From positions 682,001 to 746,000 of the forward strand of contig NZ_JALLPK010000001.1 of NCBI RefSeq assembly GCF_023276375.1: DNA of 64,000 nt, written 5' to 3'. Both the position numbers and the translations under genes were made by a program. The notes under the pieces are model-generated. The model did no database searches. It worked only from the letters and a program-made list of their open reading frames with translations, and was not told the DNA's origin. Below, in pieces: positions 53,498 to 62,352 of this stretch (positions within the stretch are counted from its first letter, which is position 1; the number at the start of each line of letters is the position of its first letter). This stretch comes from Halocatena marina. Lineage in GTDB: Archaea > Halobacteriota > Halobacteria > Halobacteriales > Haloarculaceae.

Positions 53498-54514
53498 TTA
53501 GTGTCCCCATCGGCTGCCTTCCTCGGTAAATCGAGCCTCGTAAATGCGCTCTCGTTGGTCGTCACTCAGAGAGACATCTGCTGCCCCGACGTTTTCATCG
53601 AGTTGATCGGTCGTTCGTGCCCCAATGATCGGGATGCACGTGAACGCTTCTTGGTCCATAAGCCAGCGGAGTGCGACCTGTGCTGGTGTTGCATCGACCT
53701 CCTGTGCGACGCTGCGGATCGCATCGAGAACGTGCCACCCGCGTTCAGAGGCGTAGTACTCTCCGAACTGCTCGTCGAAACTTCCGCGTGATCCGTCGGG
53801 TGCTTTCACGGCTTGTGGGTTATCCGGATCGGCGCGTTCGTACTTGCCGGTGAGAAAACCGCCAGCGAGCGGCGAGTACGGACAGACGGCCAGATCCTGA
53901 TCAGCACACACGTCGAGGTAGTCGCCCACGTCTTCGTAGTATGCGGCGTGTGCGAGCGGCTGGGTAACCGAAAACGGCTCCCAGTCGTAAACATCGCTCT
54001 TCCAGAGAGCCTTCGTGAGCTGCCATGCGGCCATCGTGCTCGCCCCGAGATAGTGTACACGCCCGTCATCGACGAGACCGTTCAACGTAGAAAGCGTCTC
54101 TTCGATCGGCGTTTCCTCGTCCCAGCGATGGATGTAGTAGAGATCGAGATAGTCCGTTCCGAGGCGATCGAGCGTTCCGTCAATCTGATTGCGGATGTGG
54201 GTCCGCGAGAGCCCGCTTCCGTTCGGGTTGTCCGGATCAAACCCGAAGTAGACTTTCGAGGCGAGCACAAAATCCTCCCGGTCGCGCTCGTCGAGCCACT
54301 CACCGATGTACGATTCAGCGGTTCCGCTCGGCGTTCCGTACACGTTCGCCGTGTCAATGAAGTTCCCCCCACGCTCTGTGAACGCATCGAGCAGTTCGTG
54401 TGCCTCCTCACGACCCGTCTCGACGACACCGCCCGTCTCTCGACCGAATCGCCACGTGCCGAAACATAGCTCCGATACTGCTGTGCCCGTCGCTCCGAGC
54501 TGTCGGTATTCCAT
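53498..54514 (-). CDS. Aldo/keto reductase
   Basis: A 338-residue NAD(P)H-dependent oxidoreductase with FIDTANVYG (Asp, Tyr), VLASKVYFGF (Lys) and YYIHRWDEETPIE (His). It resembles the aldo/keto reductase at 24.2-25.2 kb, sharing the IHRWD(D/E)ETPIE block and the LSRTHIRNQIDGTLDRL-type helix. The two are probably paralogues. Substrate unknown. Confidence 0.9.
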   Translation of the reverse strand: MEYRQLGATGTAVSELCFGTWRFGRETGGVVETGREEAHELLDAFTERGGNFIDTANVYGTPSGTAESYIGEWLDERDREDFVLASKVYFGFDPDNPNGSGLSRTHIRNQIDGTLDRLGTDYLDLYYIHRWDEETPIEETLSTLNGLVDDGRVHYLGASTMAAWQLTKALWKSDVYDWEPFSVTQPLAHAAYYEDVGDYLDVCADQDLAVCPYSPLAGGFLTGKYERADPDNPQAVKAPDGSRGSFDEQFGEYYASERGWHVLDAIRSVAQEVDATPAQVALRWLMDQEAFTCIPIIGARTTDQLDENVGAADVSLSDDQRERIYEARFTEEGSRWGH

Positions 54515-54806
54515 GGAGCAAAACTCGTTGACGGCCTCAAAGTATCTTCCGGCTGAACGTTTCTGTCAGGATCGGAGACTGTGAGGAATGTGGCTGTGTG
54601 GAATTGCAGTGCGTTGATCACTCAGCGCCAGCGCATCATCCGGACCACAGACCGGGACCGAGGAAACGCTGTCTGAGTGGTGTCAGAGTAGCGAATTCGA
54701 GATGGTTGTGTTCCTTGTTGCTCGGGTCCTCACTGAAAGTGTGTTTCTCTGAAATCATCTCTCGTCGGAAGCCATAGCAGATGGAGTTCAGTTCACGAGA
54801 GAACCG

Positions 54807-56975
54807 CTATTGCTCATCTGTGAGTTGGTTCTGTTCTCGTGCTTGCTCGAAATGCTGTGCGGTGATTCTGACCTCATCAGCGCGTTCGGTAGCTGCTTCT
54901 GGTCCGAGATCACCCGCAAACTCGCGGATAGCGAGCATGGACGCCTGTCGAACGAGTGCTTCGAGATCGGCACCAGAGTAGCCCTCGGTCTCGTCTGCGA
55001 GTGCTTCGAGGTCGACATCGTCACCGTAGGGCTTCCCTTCGCTGTGTACGTCAATGATCGCGCGGCGTGCTTTTTCGTCTGGAAGCGGGATTTCGACGTG
55101 TGATTCGAGACGGCCAGGTCGGAGCAACGCGGGATCGAGCGCCTCTCTCCGGTTCGTCGCAGCGAGTACCATCAGATTGGGGTTGTCGGTCATCCCATCG
55201 AGTTCGGTCAGGAGTTGGGAGACGACGCGCTCGGTCACTTCGTGGGTGTCGCCGCGACGACCAGCGAGCGCATCAATCTCGTCGAAGAAGACGATCGTCG
55301 GGGCGGTCTGTCTGGCGCGATCGAACACCTCTCGAATGGCTTTCTCCGATTCACCGACGTATTTATCGACGAGCTCTGGACCAGCCACGTGGATGAAATT
55401 CACGTCGCTCTCGCCAGCGAGTGCGCGCGCGAGCAACGTCTTCCCCGTCCCCGGTGGCCCATAGAGCAACACACCGGACGGCGGAGTGGTGTGCGTCGTC
55501 TCGAACAGCGCGTGGTATGTGAGTGGCCACTCGACCGCCTCACGGAGCGTCGCTTTCGCATCAGCGAGTCCCCCGACGTCATCGAACGTCGTACTTGGTG
55601 CTTCAACGACGTATTCGCGCATCGCGCTCGGTTCGACGGCAGCCATCGCAGTCTCCATATCTGCTCGGGTGACGACCATCGAATCGCTTTCATCCATTCG
55701 GTACCGACGGAGCGAGTTCATCGCTGCTTCAGTCGCGAGCGATCGGATGTCAGCCCCAACGAAGCCGTGCGTACGCGTGGCGATCCGATCGAGATCAACA
55801 TCATCGGCGAGCGGCATCCCACGGGTGTGGACGTCAAGGATCTCTCGGCGTCCGGGCCCGTCGGGAACACCGATTTCGATCTCTCGGTCAAAGCGCCCTC
55901 CGCGGCGGAGCGCGGGATCAAGCGCGTCGACACGATTCGTCGCTCCGATGACGATTACTTCATCGCGCGTCCCGATTCCGTCCATCAACGTCAGCAACTG
56001 CGTTACGATGCGATTTTCCATGTCTGCATCGTCGTTGCGCGACCCACCGATGGAGTCGATCTCGTCCACGAAGACGATTGCTGGTGAATTGTGCGATGCG
56101 TCCTCGAACGTCTCACGCAGTCGTTCCTCTGAATCCCCTTTGTACTTCGAGACGATCTCTGGTCCCGAAATCGTCTCGAAATAGGCGTTGACTTCGTTGG
56201 CGACAGCCTTTGCGATGAGGGTTTTTCCCGTTCCTGGTGGCCCATGGAGGAGCACCCCTTTCGGTGGATCGACCCCCAACTGACGGAACAGTGCAGGATT
56301 GGAAAGCGGCAACTCGATCATCTCGCGTATCTGTTCGAGTTCGTCGTCCAGTCCACCGATATCCTCGTAGGTGATATCAAACTGAGAATCAGCGCTGCTG
56401 CTGGTAGACGATCCCGTCGATTGGGATGTCGAAGTACGAACTGTGTCTGGTGACGAAGACGAACCACCCCATCCCGTATCGATCGGATCTCCAGTTGTTC
56501 CGCTCGGAGTGTCGATCGTGACTGTCGTTTCGTCTGTGATTCTGACCGTCCCAGTCGGAGTCGTTTCGGCGACCGTTACCTGCACGCCGAACCGTTCGAG
56601 ACGGATCTGTTCGCTTTCTTGGAGCGGGCGGTCGAGCAACTCGCGTTTGATAACTGATGTGACTTCATCCGACCGAACTGGTCGCGGAAGCGTGACCGTC
56701 ACACTCCGTGCGTCTGCAACCTCGATCGGACGGACAGGTACCCGATCACCGATATTCAGATCTGCGTTTCGACGCGTATCGGCATCGATTCGAATAATAT
56801 TCTCATCACCCCCCGGCCACACCTTTGCCACGGTCTGGCGGGGGCCGTCGAGAAGAACCGTCTCACCGCTGAGAACACCGAGTGCGCGACACGTCGCACC
56901 AGCGAGACGAGCGATACCTCGCCCGGCGTCTCGCTTCTCGGCACCCTGAACGGTCAGTTCAATTTCTCGTTCCAT
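54807..56975 (-). CDS. cdc48: Cdc48/p97-type AAA+ ATPase
   Basis: A 722-residue double-AAA segregase. Residues 1-190 form the N-domain and linker (VLSGETVLLDGPRQ). D1 begins near 215 with GPPGTGKTLIAKA and FVDEIDSIGG; D2 has GPPGTGKTLLARAL and FFDEIDALAG. The arginine-finger segments and the C-terminal helical domain (AITAQHFEQA type) are present. It uses ATP to unfold or extract proteins and supports the archaeal proteasome. A small unresolved region of about 290 bp separates it from the aldo/keto reductase gene. Confidence 0.95.
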   Translation of the reverse strand: MEREIELTVQGAEKRDAGRGIARLAGATCRALGVLSGETVLLDGPRQTVAKVWPGGDENIIRIDADTRRNADLNIGDRVPVRPIEVADARSVTVTLPRPVRSDEVTSVIKRELLDRPLQESEQIRLERFGVQVTVAETTPTGTVRITDETTVTIDTPSGTTGDPIDTGWGGSSSSPDTVRTSTSQSTGSSTSSSADSQFDITYEDIGGLDDELEQIREMIELPLSNPALFRQLGVDPPKGVLLHGPPGTGKTLIAKAVANEVNAYFETISGPEIVSKYKGDSEERLRETFEDASHNSPAIVFVDEIDSIGGSRNDDADMENRIVTQLLTLMDGIGTRDEVIVIGATNRVDALDPALRRGGRFDREIEIGVPDGPGRREILDVHTRGMPLADDVDLDRIATRTHGFVGADIRSLATEAAMNSLRRYRMDESDSMVVTRADMETAMAAVEPSAMREYVVEAPSTTFDDVGGLADAKATLREAVEWPLTYHALFETTHTTPPSGVLLYGPPGTGKTLLARALAGESDVNFIHVAGPELVDKYVGESEKAIREVFDRARQTAPTIVFFDEIDALAGRRGDTHEVTERVVSQLLTELDGMTDNPNLMVLAATNRREALDPALLRPGRLESHVEIPLPDEKARRAIIDVHSEGKPYGDDVDLEALADETEGYSGADLEALVRQASMLAIREFAGDLGPEAATERADEVRITAQHFEQAREQNQLTDEQ

Positions 56976-57082
56976 GACTGGACTAAGGGGTACCCCCCCT
57001 TGAGGCCACTGTCCGGCTCTGACGAATTCCCTCGATACCTGCTGGGAGTAACTCCTTTATCGGGTGAGACCAATATGAACAT

Positions 57083-57217
57083 ATGGTCACACAGGTCGAG
57101 CGTGATAATGTAACATGGCATACGTGCGAGACCTGCGGTCTCATGTTTGATGACAAAGACGATGCGAAAGAACACGAAAAACGCTGCGATGAGGAATCTC
57201 CGAGCTATATCCAGTGA
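57083..57217 (+). CDS. 44-residue C2H2-type zinc-finger microprotein (DUF7128-like)
   Basis: Starts MVTQVERDNVTWHTCETCGL and ends SYIQ. CETC and a later His and Cys (KEHEKRCDEE) give a C2HC/C2H2-like zinc site. ATG at 57083 preceded by a short A/T-rich leader. The compact sequence recurs in haloarchaea as a DUF7128-like family, by recollection only. Function unknown. Shorter than common ORF cut-offs, so it can be missed. Confidence 0.78.
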   Translation: MVTQVERDNVTWHTCETCGLMFDDKDDAKEHEKRCDEESPSYIQ

Positions 57218-57347
57218 GTGTAACACTCTTTTCGTTTAATTCAATCCGATCTCACCGACTGCCTCAGTTCCGTATTGTGACTGGTGGCTGGTGAGAGTCG
57301 AGAGTCGAACGACGATCGATCGACGGCTTGCTACCCCGGTTTGACGC

Positions 57348-59177
57348 TCAATGTCCAACGAAACGGGGATGATTGCTGAGGTGTTGTGGAAGATACCGGT
57401 TTCTGTCCGGGAGTTCATGAATGTCCGCTCGAACGGTGTTCCGTAGCTCATCGAGCGTCATAGTTCGCTCTTCGTCTTGCGAACGGATGTTGACACCGTA
57501 CTCCTCACTCGACTGTTCTCGGTCGCCGACAACAGCGTAGTAGGGAACCCAGTCGGTTTCTGCGCGTGCGATTCTCTTTCCAACGGATTCGTGGCGGTCG
57601 TCTACATCCGCGCGAATCGTCGCCTCGCCCAGCCTATCGACGAGTTCGTCACAATGCTGTACGTGTTCGTCGCTTACCGGAATAAAGCGGACCTGCGTGG
57701 GCGAGAGCCACGTCGGGAGGCGTGGCGTCTCCATCGTTGCAGTCTTCTCTAGAAGTGCAGCCATTACGCGCTCAATTCCCCCTGATGGTGAGTAATGGAG
57801 AATCGGTGGATGGTGCGTTTTTGCTCCGTCAGTGTACTCGATATCGAACCGCTCTGCGCTTTCGACATCGATCTGCACCGTTGGATTCTCGATTGGCCGT
57901 CCCAGACCGTCGATCGCTGCGAAATCTATTTTGGCAGACCAGTAGTGATGACGCTCGGGCAGAAGCTCTACGAGGACGGGTTTATCGAGTTCGCTGACGA
58001 CGGTTTTCACCCAGCGTTCGTTGTCTTCGTAGAACGCTTTCGTCATGCGGAATGCGGCTTCGTAGTTTAGTCCGAGATCTACCCCCGTCTGCAAGGCGAG
58101 CTTCGCTTGTCGGAGCAGTTCTTCGCGGGCCTGATCTGCGTCCCGGGCAGCGGTGTGCATATCTGGCATCGTGAACGCGCGCTGGCGTTTCAGGCCAGAC
58201 ACCTCGCCGCGCTGTTCCCGACGGAAGGAGTAGGTGCTCATCTCGTAGATCCGAAGCGGAAGATCGTTGATCGAGATATGCATGTCTCGCATGATCGAAA
58301 ACTGTCCGAAGCAGGCGGCAAACCGGAGCATCATCCGCCTGTCACCGCTCTCGAAGCGGTACTGTCGTTCGCCGAATTGCTCCGCATGCTCTCGGATCGG
58401 TCGCGCTCCGAGATCGTACATGATAGGCGTCTCGACTGGCATTCCACCGTCGTCGACGACGAGATCACTGACGTATCGCATCAGCTGATCTCGGATCAGT
58501 TTCCCGCGCGGATAGTATCGGAGATTCCCGACATCAGAGAGGTCATCGTAGTCTACGAATCCCTTCTCGCGCATGATTCGAAGATGAGGTGGCTCTTCGC
58601 CCTTACTAGCAACCTTGTCTTCGACCTCACTTTCGATGAATGCCCGCATGTCATCGCCCAGATCGGCTTTCGACGCGATTGGATCGTGGAGGCTGCCGTC
58701 TGGGTTCATGAGCCTCCAGTCGCTCGGTTGCCGCTCGTTGCTCTCTTGCTCCTCTCGGTGGCCACTCACGTGCCGGGATAGCTCCGAGAGCGGGTGACCC
58801 TTACAGGAGAGCTCGAAGGACTTGTACCAGCCAAAGGGCGCACGAAGCACATCAAACTCCTCAGCAAGTGCCGCTTCCAACCGTTGGAGTACATCGGTGG
58901 CTACCTTGGGAGCTGCGAGATCTTCGCTTAAATGTGCGTATGGATAGAGGACGATTCGATTCGTGCCAAGCTGTGCTGCGACGTCTCGGAGTTCGTCAGT
59001 CGCGTTCTCGACAGTTCCAGCAACGCTCTTGCTGTCATCGCGTTCGACCGAAATGAACGCGGTCACACACTCTTCCATTTTCCCGTCGTGTGGGACGCCG
59101 TTCGTCTCGGCTATGTCACCGATCGCTTCCGTGGTCTCGAATTCGAGATGATCCGAATGGATGAATAATAATTTCAT
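57348..59177 (-). CDS. thrS: Threonyl-tRNA synthetase (archaeal, with N-terminal editing domain)
   Basis: A 609-residue class II synthetase. Residues 1-140 are the archaeal D-aminoacyl-tRNA-deacylase-like editing domain (MKLLFIHSDHLEFE, VLYPYAHLSEDLA, FGWYKSFELSCKGHPLSELSR). The catalytic domain shows motif 2 (YEMSTYSFRREQRGEVSGLKR) and motif 3 (HYSPSGGIERVMAALLE). The C-terminal anticodon-binding domain ends with VPYYAVVGDREQSS. It lies between cdc48 and a tRNA-Glu gene. Confidence 0.95.
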   Translation of the reverse strand: MKLLFIHSDHLEFETTEAIGDIAETNGVPHDGKMEECVTAFISVERDDSKSVAGTVENATDELRDVAAQLGTNRIVLYPYAHLSEDLAAPKVATDVLQRLEAALAEEFDVLRAPFGWYKSFELSCKGHPLSELSRHVSGHREEQESNERQPSDWRLMNPDGSLHDPIASKADLGDDMRAFIESEVEDKVASKGEEPPHLRIMREKGFVDYDDLSDVGNLRYYPRGKLIRDQLMRYVSDLVVDDGGMPVETPIMYDLGARPIREHAEQFGERQYRFESGDRRMMLRFAACFGQFSIMRDMHISINDLPLRIYEMSTYSFRREQRGEVSGLKRQRAFTMPDMHTAARDADQAREELLRQAKLALQTGVDLGLNYEAAFRMTKAFYEDNERWVKTVVSELDKPVLVELLPERHHYWSAKIDFAAIDGLGRPIENPTVQIDVESAERFDIEYTDGAKTHHPPILHYSPSGGIERVMAALLEKTATMETPRLPTWLSPTQVRFIPVSDEHVQHCDELVDRLGEATIRADVDDRHESVGKRIARAETDWVPYYAVVGDREQSSEEYGVNIRSQDEERTMTLDELRNTVRADIHELPDRNRYLPQHLSNHPRFVGH

Positions 59178-59579
59178 TGCCTAAACTCATTTATTTCTGG
59201 TATTTCCGGTATAAACCGTAGCGTTGCCACTCTCTCGGTAGTGTATTGTACAAACATGGATTTCTCTCCGTGATTAGTAACAGACAAACGAGCCAGCTAG
59301 GTGTAATAATAGTGATGGGCTTACGCCCGGCGTGTAAAGCACTCACCCACTAGCATCGATTCTCACTACCAACAACGGCTATTTAAACATATTGCCGACA
59401 CTGTGTCAGATATCTCTTCGCTGCTTTGGGATGGGGCTCTTTCTATTCTATCATATATCGGATGTGTGTGTCGATTTGCGGTAGACTCGCGCCTGTCTTG
59501 TATTGGCAGATCATGGTGGGATAAAAGCGCAACCGTTATACACGAATCCCTCCGAGTAGTGGTTACACGCTGGACGTGT
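59178..59579. other. Intergenic region between thrS and tRNA-Glu
   Basis: About 400 bp. It holds the thrS promoter on the left and, on the right, ATAAAA about 60 bp upstream of the tRNA, a possible TATA element. No coding ORF recognised. Confidence 0.45.
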
Positions 59580-59686
59580 GCTCCGGTAGTGTAGTCCGGC
59601 CAATCATATTGCCCTCTCGCCTGCGTTCGCTTTCGGGCGTCGTGGGGAGTCAGGCGATGACCGGGGTTCAAATCCCCGCCGGAGCA
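59580..59686 (+). tRNA. tRNA-Glu(CTC) with intron
   Basis: Acceptor arms GCTCCGG (59580-59586) and CCGGAGC plus discriminator A pair fully. A T-arm stem of CGGGG/CCCCG flanks TTCAAAT. The anticodon stem is TTGCC/GGCGA with one G-T pair. The anticodon CTC is at 59616-59618 within the loop, followed by G37 and an intron. The spliced tRNA is 75 nt and ends without an encoded CCA. It decodes GAG glutamate codons. Confidence 0.93.
59620..59651 (+). other. 32-nt tRNA intron (bulge-helix-bulge)
   Basis: Sits between positions 37 and 38 of tRNA-Glu(CTC). The BHB is readable: a four-pair central helix between bases 32-35 (CTCT) and intron GGAG, a 3-nt 5' bulge (CG then intron C) and a 3-nt 3' bulge (TC then A38). 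An outer intron helix follows. Endonuclease cut sites match the standard scheme after the second bulge base. Confidence 0.85.
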
Positions 59687-59782
59687 TCCTATCTTCTCAA
59701 TGGTTTTCGTGTTCAGTGATTTCTGTTGTCCACGAAATTTATGATTTCAATGATCATTCGAGCCGCTTCTCTCGTTACTGAG

Positions 59783-60448
59783 TCATCTCTCTTCTTCGAA
59801 TCTCCGTTCACGAGTAAACTGTGCGAAGAACTCCTCCATGAAACTCCACCGAGACCTTCCAAGACGACGTCCAGGAGGTGTATACAACAGCTCAAGACGC
59901 TCCGTTGCCCACTCTTCGAGAAGAGTGATATCTGGTAGGTCCGATGTCGCCATTCCAGAATCTGATGCGTTATCGATTACGGCGTATCTTTCGCCTGCTC
60001 TCCCAGATCTCTCACCGATAATACAGGAGAGACGAATGATGCCGCGTGCGCCAGTCGCTTCCAACTTGTCTGCGTCAAAAAGCAATTTAGCCTCGGGCGT
60101 CTCCGGTTCTGGGGAGCTAGCCCGAATACTGTGTGTCCGGAGACAGTGTTTGATCGCATCAATTTGGTCAGATGGTATCCCTTCGGCTTCGAGGAGATCG
60201 TCTGCTTTTCTAGCTGCCCATTTGCCGTGATGTTCGATCTCTCCGAGTCGCTCTCGTGGCCGACCAATATCGTGCAACCAAGACGCTGCAGAAAGAACTG
60301 CTCTGTCGACAGTGTTCTCATACTCCTTCGATAAGTTAATTGACAAATCCCGAACTCGCTTGGCATGGAAATGATCGTGCGCTGGGAGGGCATCTTCATA
60401 ATACGGCAACGACAACGTTCGAGCAAGCGGACCTAATTCCTGCTTCAT
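59783..60448 (-). CDS. HD-domain phosphohydrolase
   Basis: A 221-residue HD-superfamily enzyme. HDHFHAKRV, AASWLHDIGRPRERLG, EHHGKWAA and DADKLEATGARGI supply the His/Asp metal ligands in the usual order. The family cleaves nucleotide or cyclic-nucleotide phosphates; the substrate is unknown. Convergent with the tRNA-Glu gene. Confidence 0.88.
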   Translation of the reverse strand: MKQELGPLARTLSLPYYEDALPAHDHFHAKRVRDLSINLSKEYENTVDRAVLSAASWLHDIGRPRERLGEIEHHGKWAARKADDLLEAEGIPSDQIDAIKHCLRTHSIRASSPEPETPEAKLLFDADKLEATGARGIIRLSCIIGERSGRAGERYAVIDNASDSGMATSDLPDITLLEEWATERLELLYTPPGRRLGRSRWSFMEEFFAQFTRERRFEEER

Positions 60449-60555
60449 AGAGTGTGTATAAAGAATGGTCTCAGATGAGTTAGTGATTGTGAAATCCCAC
60501 GTAACAGTGTAAACGAGCGCGCTGTCCGGTGGATATTCTTTGAGAGAATCCCACT

Positions 60556-60822
60556 CTATCTCTTATTTCGCTGTTCTACTTTGTTCAGTTCGATGAGGAG
60601 TCGGAATACCGCTTTCACGAGGTTGGCATCGACATCAAAGCAAGCTGCATTCTCGCCCGCGCGAGCCATCACTCGTTCCTCCTGCGTTTCGTCAGTCGTC
60701 GGAAGTTCTTTTTCGCGTTTGACTGTCGCGATCGTCTCTGCGACGTACGTTCGCTGAGCGATGAGTTCGACGATCTCTCGATCGATCGATTCGATCTCCT
60801 CGCGCAGCTCCGCGAGGTTCAT
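60556..60822 (-). CDS. Chorismate mutase (AroQ class)
   Basis: An 88-residue helical chorismate mutase: MNLAELREEIESIDREIVELI, QRTYVAETIATVKREKELP and VFRLLIELNKVEQ hold the Arg/Lys/Glu active-site positions. The ATG at 60822 overlaps the shikimate kinase stop as ATGA. Upstream ATGs in the same frame exist, but this coupling and the family start favour 60822. It converts chorismate to prephenate for Phe/Tyr synthesis. Confidence 0.9.
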   Translation of the reverse strand: MNLAELREEIESIDREIVELIAQRTYVAETIATVKREKELPTTDETQEERVMARAGENAACFDVDANLVKAVFRLLIELNKVEQRNKR

Positions 60823-61679
60823 CCCCTCTGTGCTCCGTCGGTTTGTGTTGTTGTCATCCATATGTTTCCCTCGTATGTTTGCCATATCTCTCGTACTCGT
60901 TCGAGCGCTGCTCGATCACCGATGGCAGTGAAACTCGGCCCTGTTCCGGAGAGTGAGACGCCATCTGCGTGCGACATCGCGGTCACAAGTGGATCGGTCG
61001 GGAACTGAAGCGCTGCACAGAACGCCAACCCGTTGACAGTCATCGCACGACCGTACTCCCCAGCCATCGCAAGATCTGCTACGAGATCAGCCATCGGCCC
61101 GATCTGCTCACAGCGGGCCACGTCCGCATCCGCGCTGAACGCCTGCTCGTTCGGCGTCCACACGAGCACGTCCCATTCGACTGCCTCGTGTTTCAAGAGT
61201 TCATCACGAGCGTTGTCCGTGATCGTTAGTCCGCCGAGCATACTCGCACTGGCGTCATCGAACGCCCCCGTAACCGTGACACCGACATCACGAGCGGCTT
61301 GTACTCCGATCCGAGCAGCGTCTTCCCGTGGGTACGTCACGTCGAGCGCATCGAGCGTCGCCAGAACCGTCGCGTTGGCGGCGGCGCTCGAACTCTTCAA
61401 TCCCGCAGCCATCGGAATATCGCCAGTCGTTCGGACCGTTCCACCTTCGTCGTCTCCGAACCGTTCGACGATCAGTTCGACACACCGTTCGATGAGGCGC
61501 GTATCGGCGTCGGTCGTGTCCGCTACTTCACCCGTTATCGGACCGTCATTCGTCAGTTCGACGGTTGCAGTCAGCTCACTATCGATGGCGAATGCCGATC
61601 CGGTTTCATTCGCGAGGGCGTTCAGAACAGTACCCGCTGCAGGGGCGGTCGCTCGACCATTCACAGTTGTCTCTGTCAC
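60819..61679 (-). CDS. Shikimate kinase, archaeal GHMP type
   Basis: A 286-residue GHMP-superfamily kinase with IPMAAGLKSSSAAANATVLATL (ATP loop), AFDDASASMLGG and the C-terminal SLSGTGPSFTAIG. Archaea replace bacterial AroK with this enzyme. It phosphorylates shikimate in aromatic amino-acid synthesis and is translationally coupled to chorismate mutase. Confidence 0.93.
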   Translation of the reverse strand: MTETTVNGRATAPAAGTVLNALANETGSAFAIDSELTATVELTNDGPITGEVADTTDADTRLIERCVELIVERFGDDEGGTVRTTGDIPMAAGLKSSSAAANATVLATLDALDVTYPREDAARIGVQAARDVGVTVTGAFDDASASMLGGLTITDNARDELLKHEAVEWDVLVWTPNEQAFSADADVARCEQIGPMADLVADLAMAGEYGRAMTVNGLAFCAALQFPTDPLVTAMSHADGVSLSGTGPSFTAIGDRAALERVREIWQTYEGNIWMTTTQTDGAQRG

Positions 61680-61755
61680 GGTGTGTACTTACCGCTGATG
61701 GTCGTGGCAGAGGTCACTGCGTGGCGCTCTTATAGCTGTCTCGAATAGGTTCCGT

Positions 61756-62187
61756 ATGAGCATGCGCAGCGAGATCTCCCCGGATACCCTCCGTGTGGAG
61801 CTCGACCCCGATGGAATTGATGTTGAGTACACCGACGGAAGAAGCGTTTTCTACCATGGCATCCCACAGAAAACGACGGGATCGATTACCACTCCTCCCG
61901 GAAAACAAGTGCACGTTCTCATCACCGATCCAACAGAGGCAGAAGGCGCGATGATCTACGTTAACGACCGCAAAACCGACGACGAAATCCTTCGTAGTAC
62001 CGGCGTCGGACGCGTGTTTCTCGCTAGTGACGAAGAAACGTCCATCTTCCCCGGTGTGACCGTCCACGAAGAGGGATACGCTGTCCGGGTCGAAGCCGAC
62101 ACAGAAGCAGCTCGTGGGCGTGTGTTCGTCTTTGCAGAAGACGAGCTGTCCGAACACTCGTGGGAGATCGTCAACGATAACGAGTAA
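61756..62187 (+). CDS. DUF5796-like conserved haloarchaeal protein
   Basis: A 143-residue acidic beta-rich protein: LRVELDPDGIDVEYTDGRSVFYHGIP, VHVLITDPTEAEGAMIYVNDR, EILRSTGVGRVFLA, FPGVTVHEEGYAVRVEADTEAARGRVFVFAEDE. The pattern matches a family present in many haloarchaea; DUF5796 is named from memory. The function is unknown. Divergent from shikimate kinase. Confidence 0.78.
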   Translation: MSMRSEISPDTLRVELDPDGIDVEYTDGRSVFYHGIPQKTTGSITTPPGKQVHVLITDPTEAEGAMIYVNDRKTDDEILRSTGVGRVFLASDEETSIFPGVTVHEEGYAVRVEADTEAARGRVFVFAEDELSEHSWEIVNDNE

Positions 62188-62352
62188 TTCACCACAGAGG
62201 TCAGCGATCGAAATAGCTGTATCGGGAACGAAATTGATCTCCAACCACGGACTCAGGACATCCCGTGACTCGGTTCTGAGAAAACACATCCGAGAGCGGC
62301 AAGGGTGTCCGTCTTCGTCATCACCATCCTATCGACTCGGGTAGTGCGGCTG

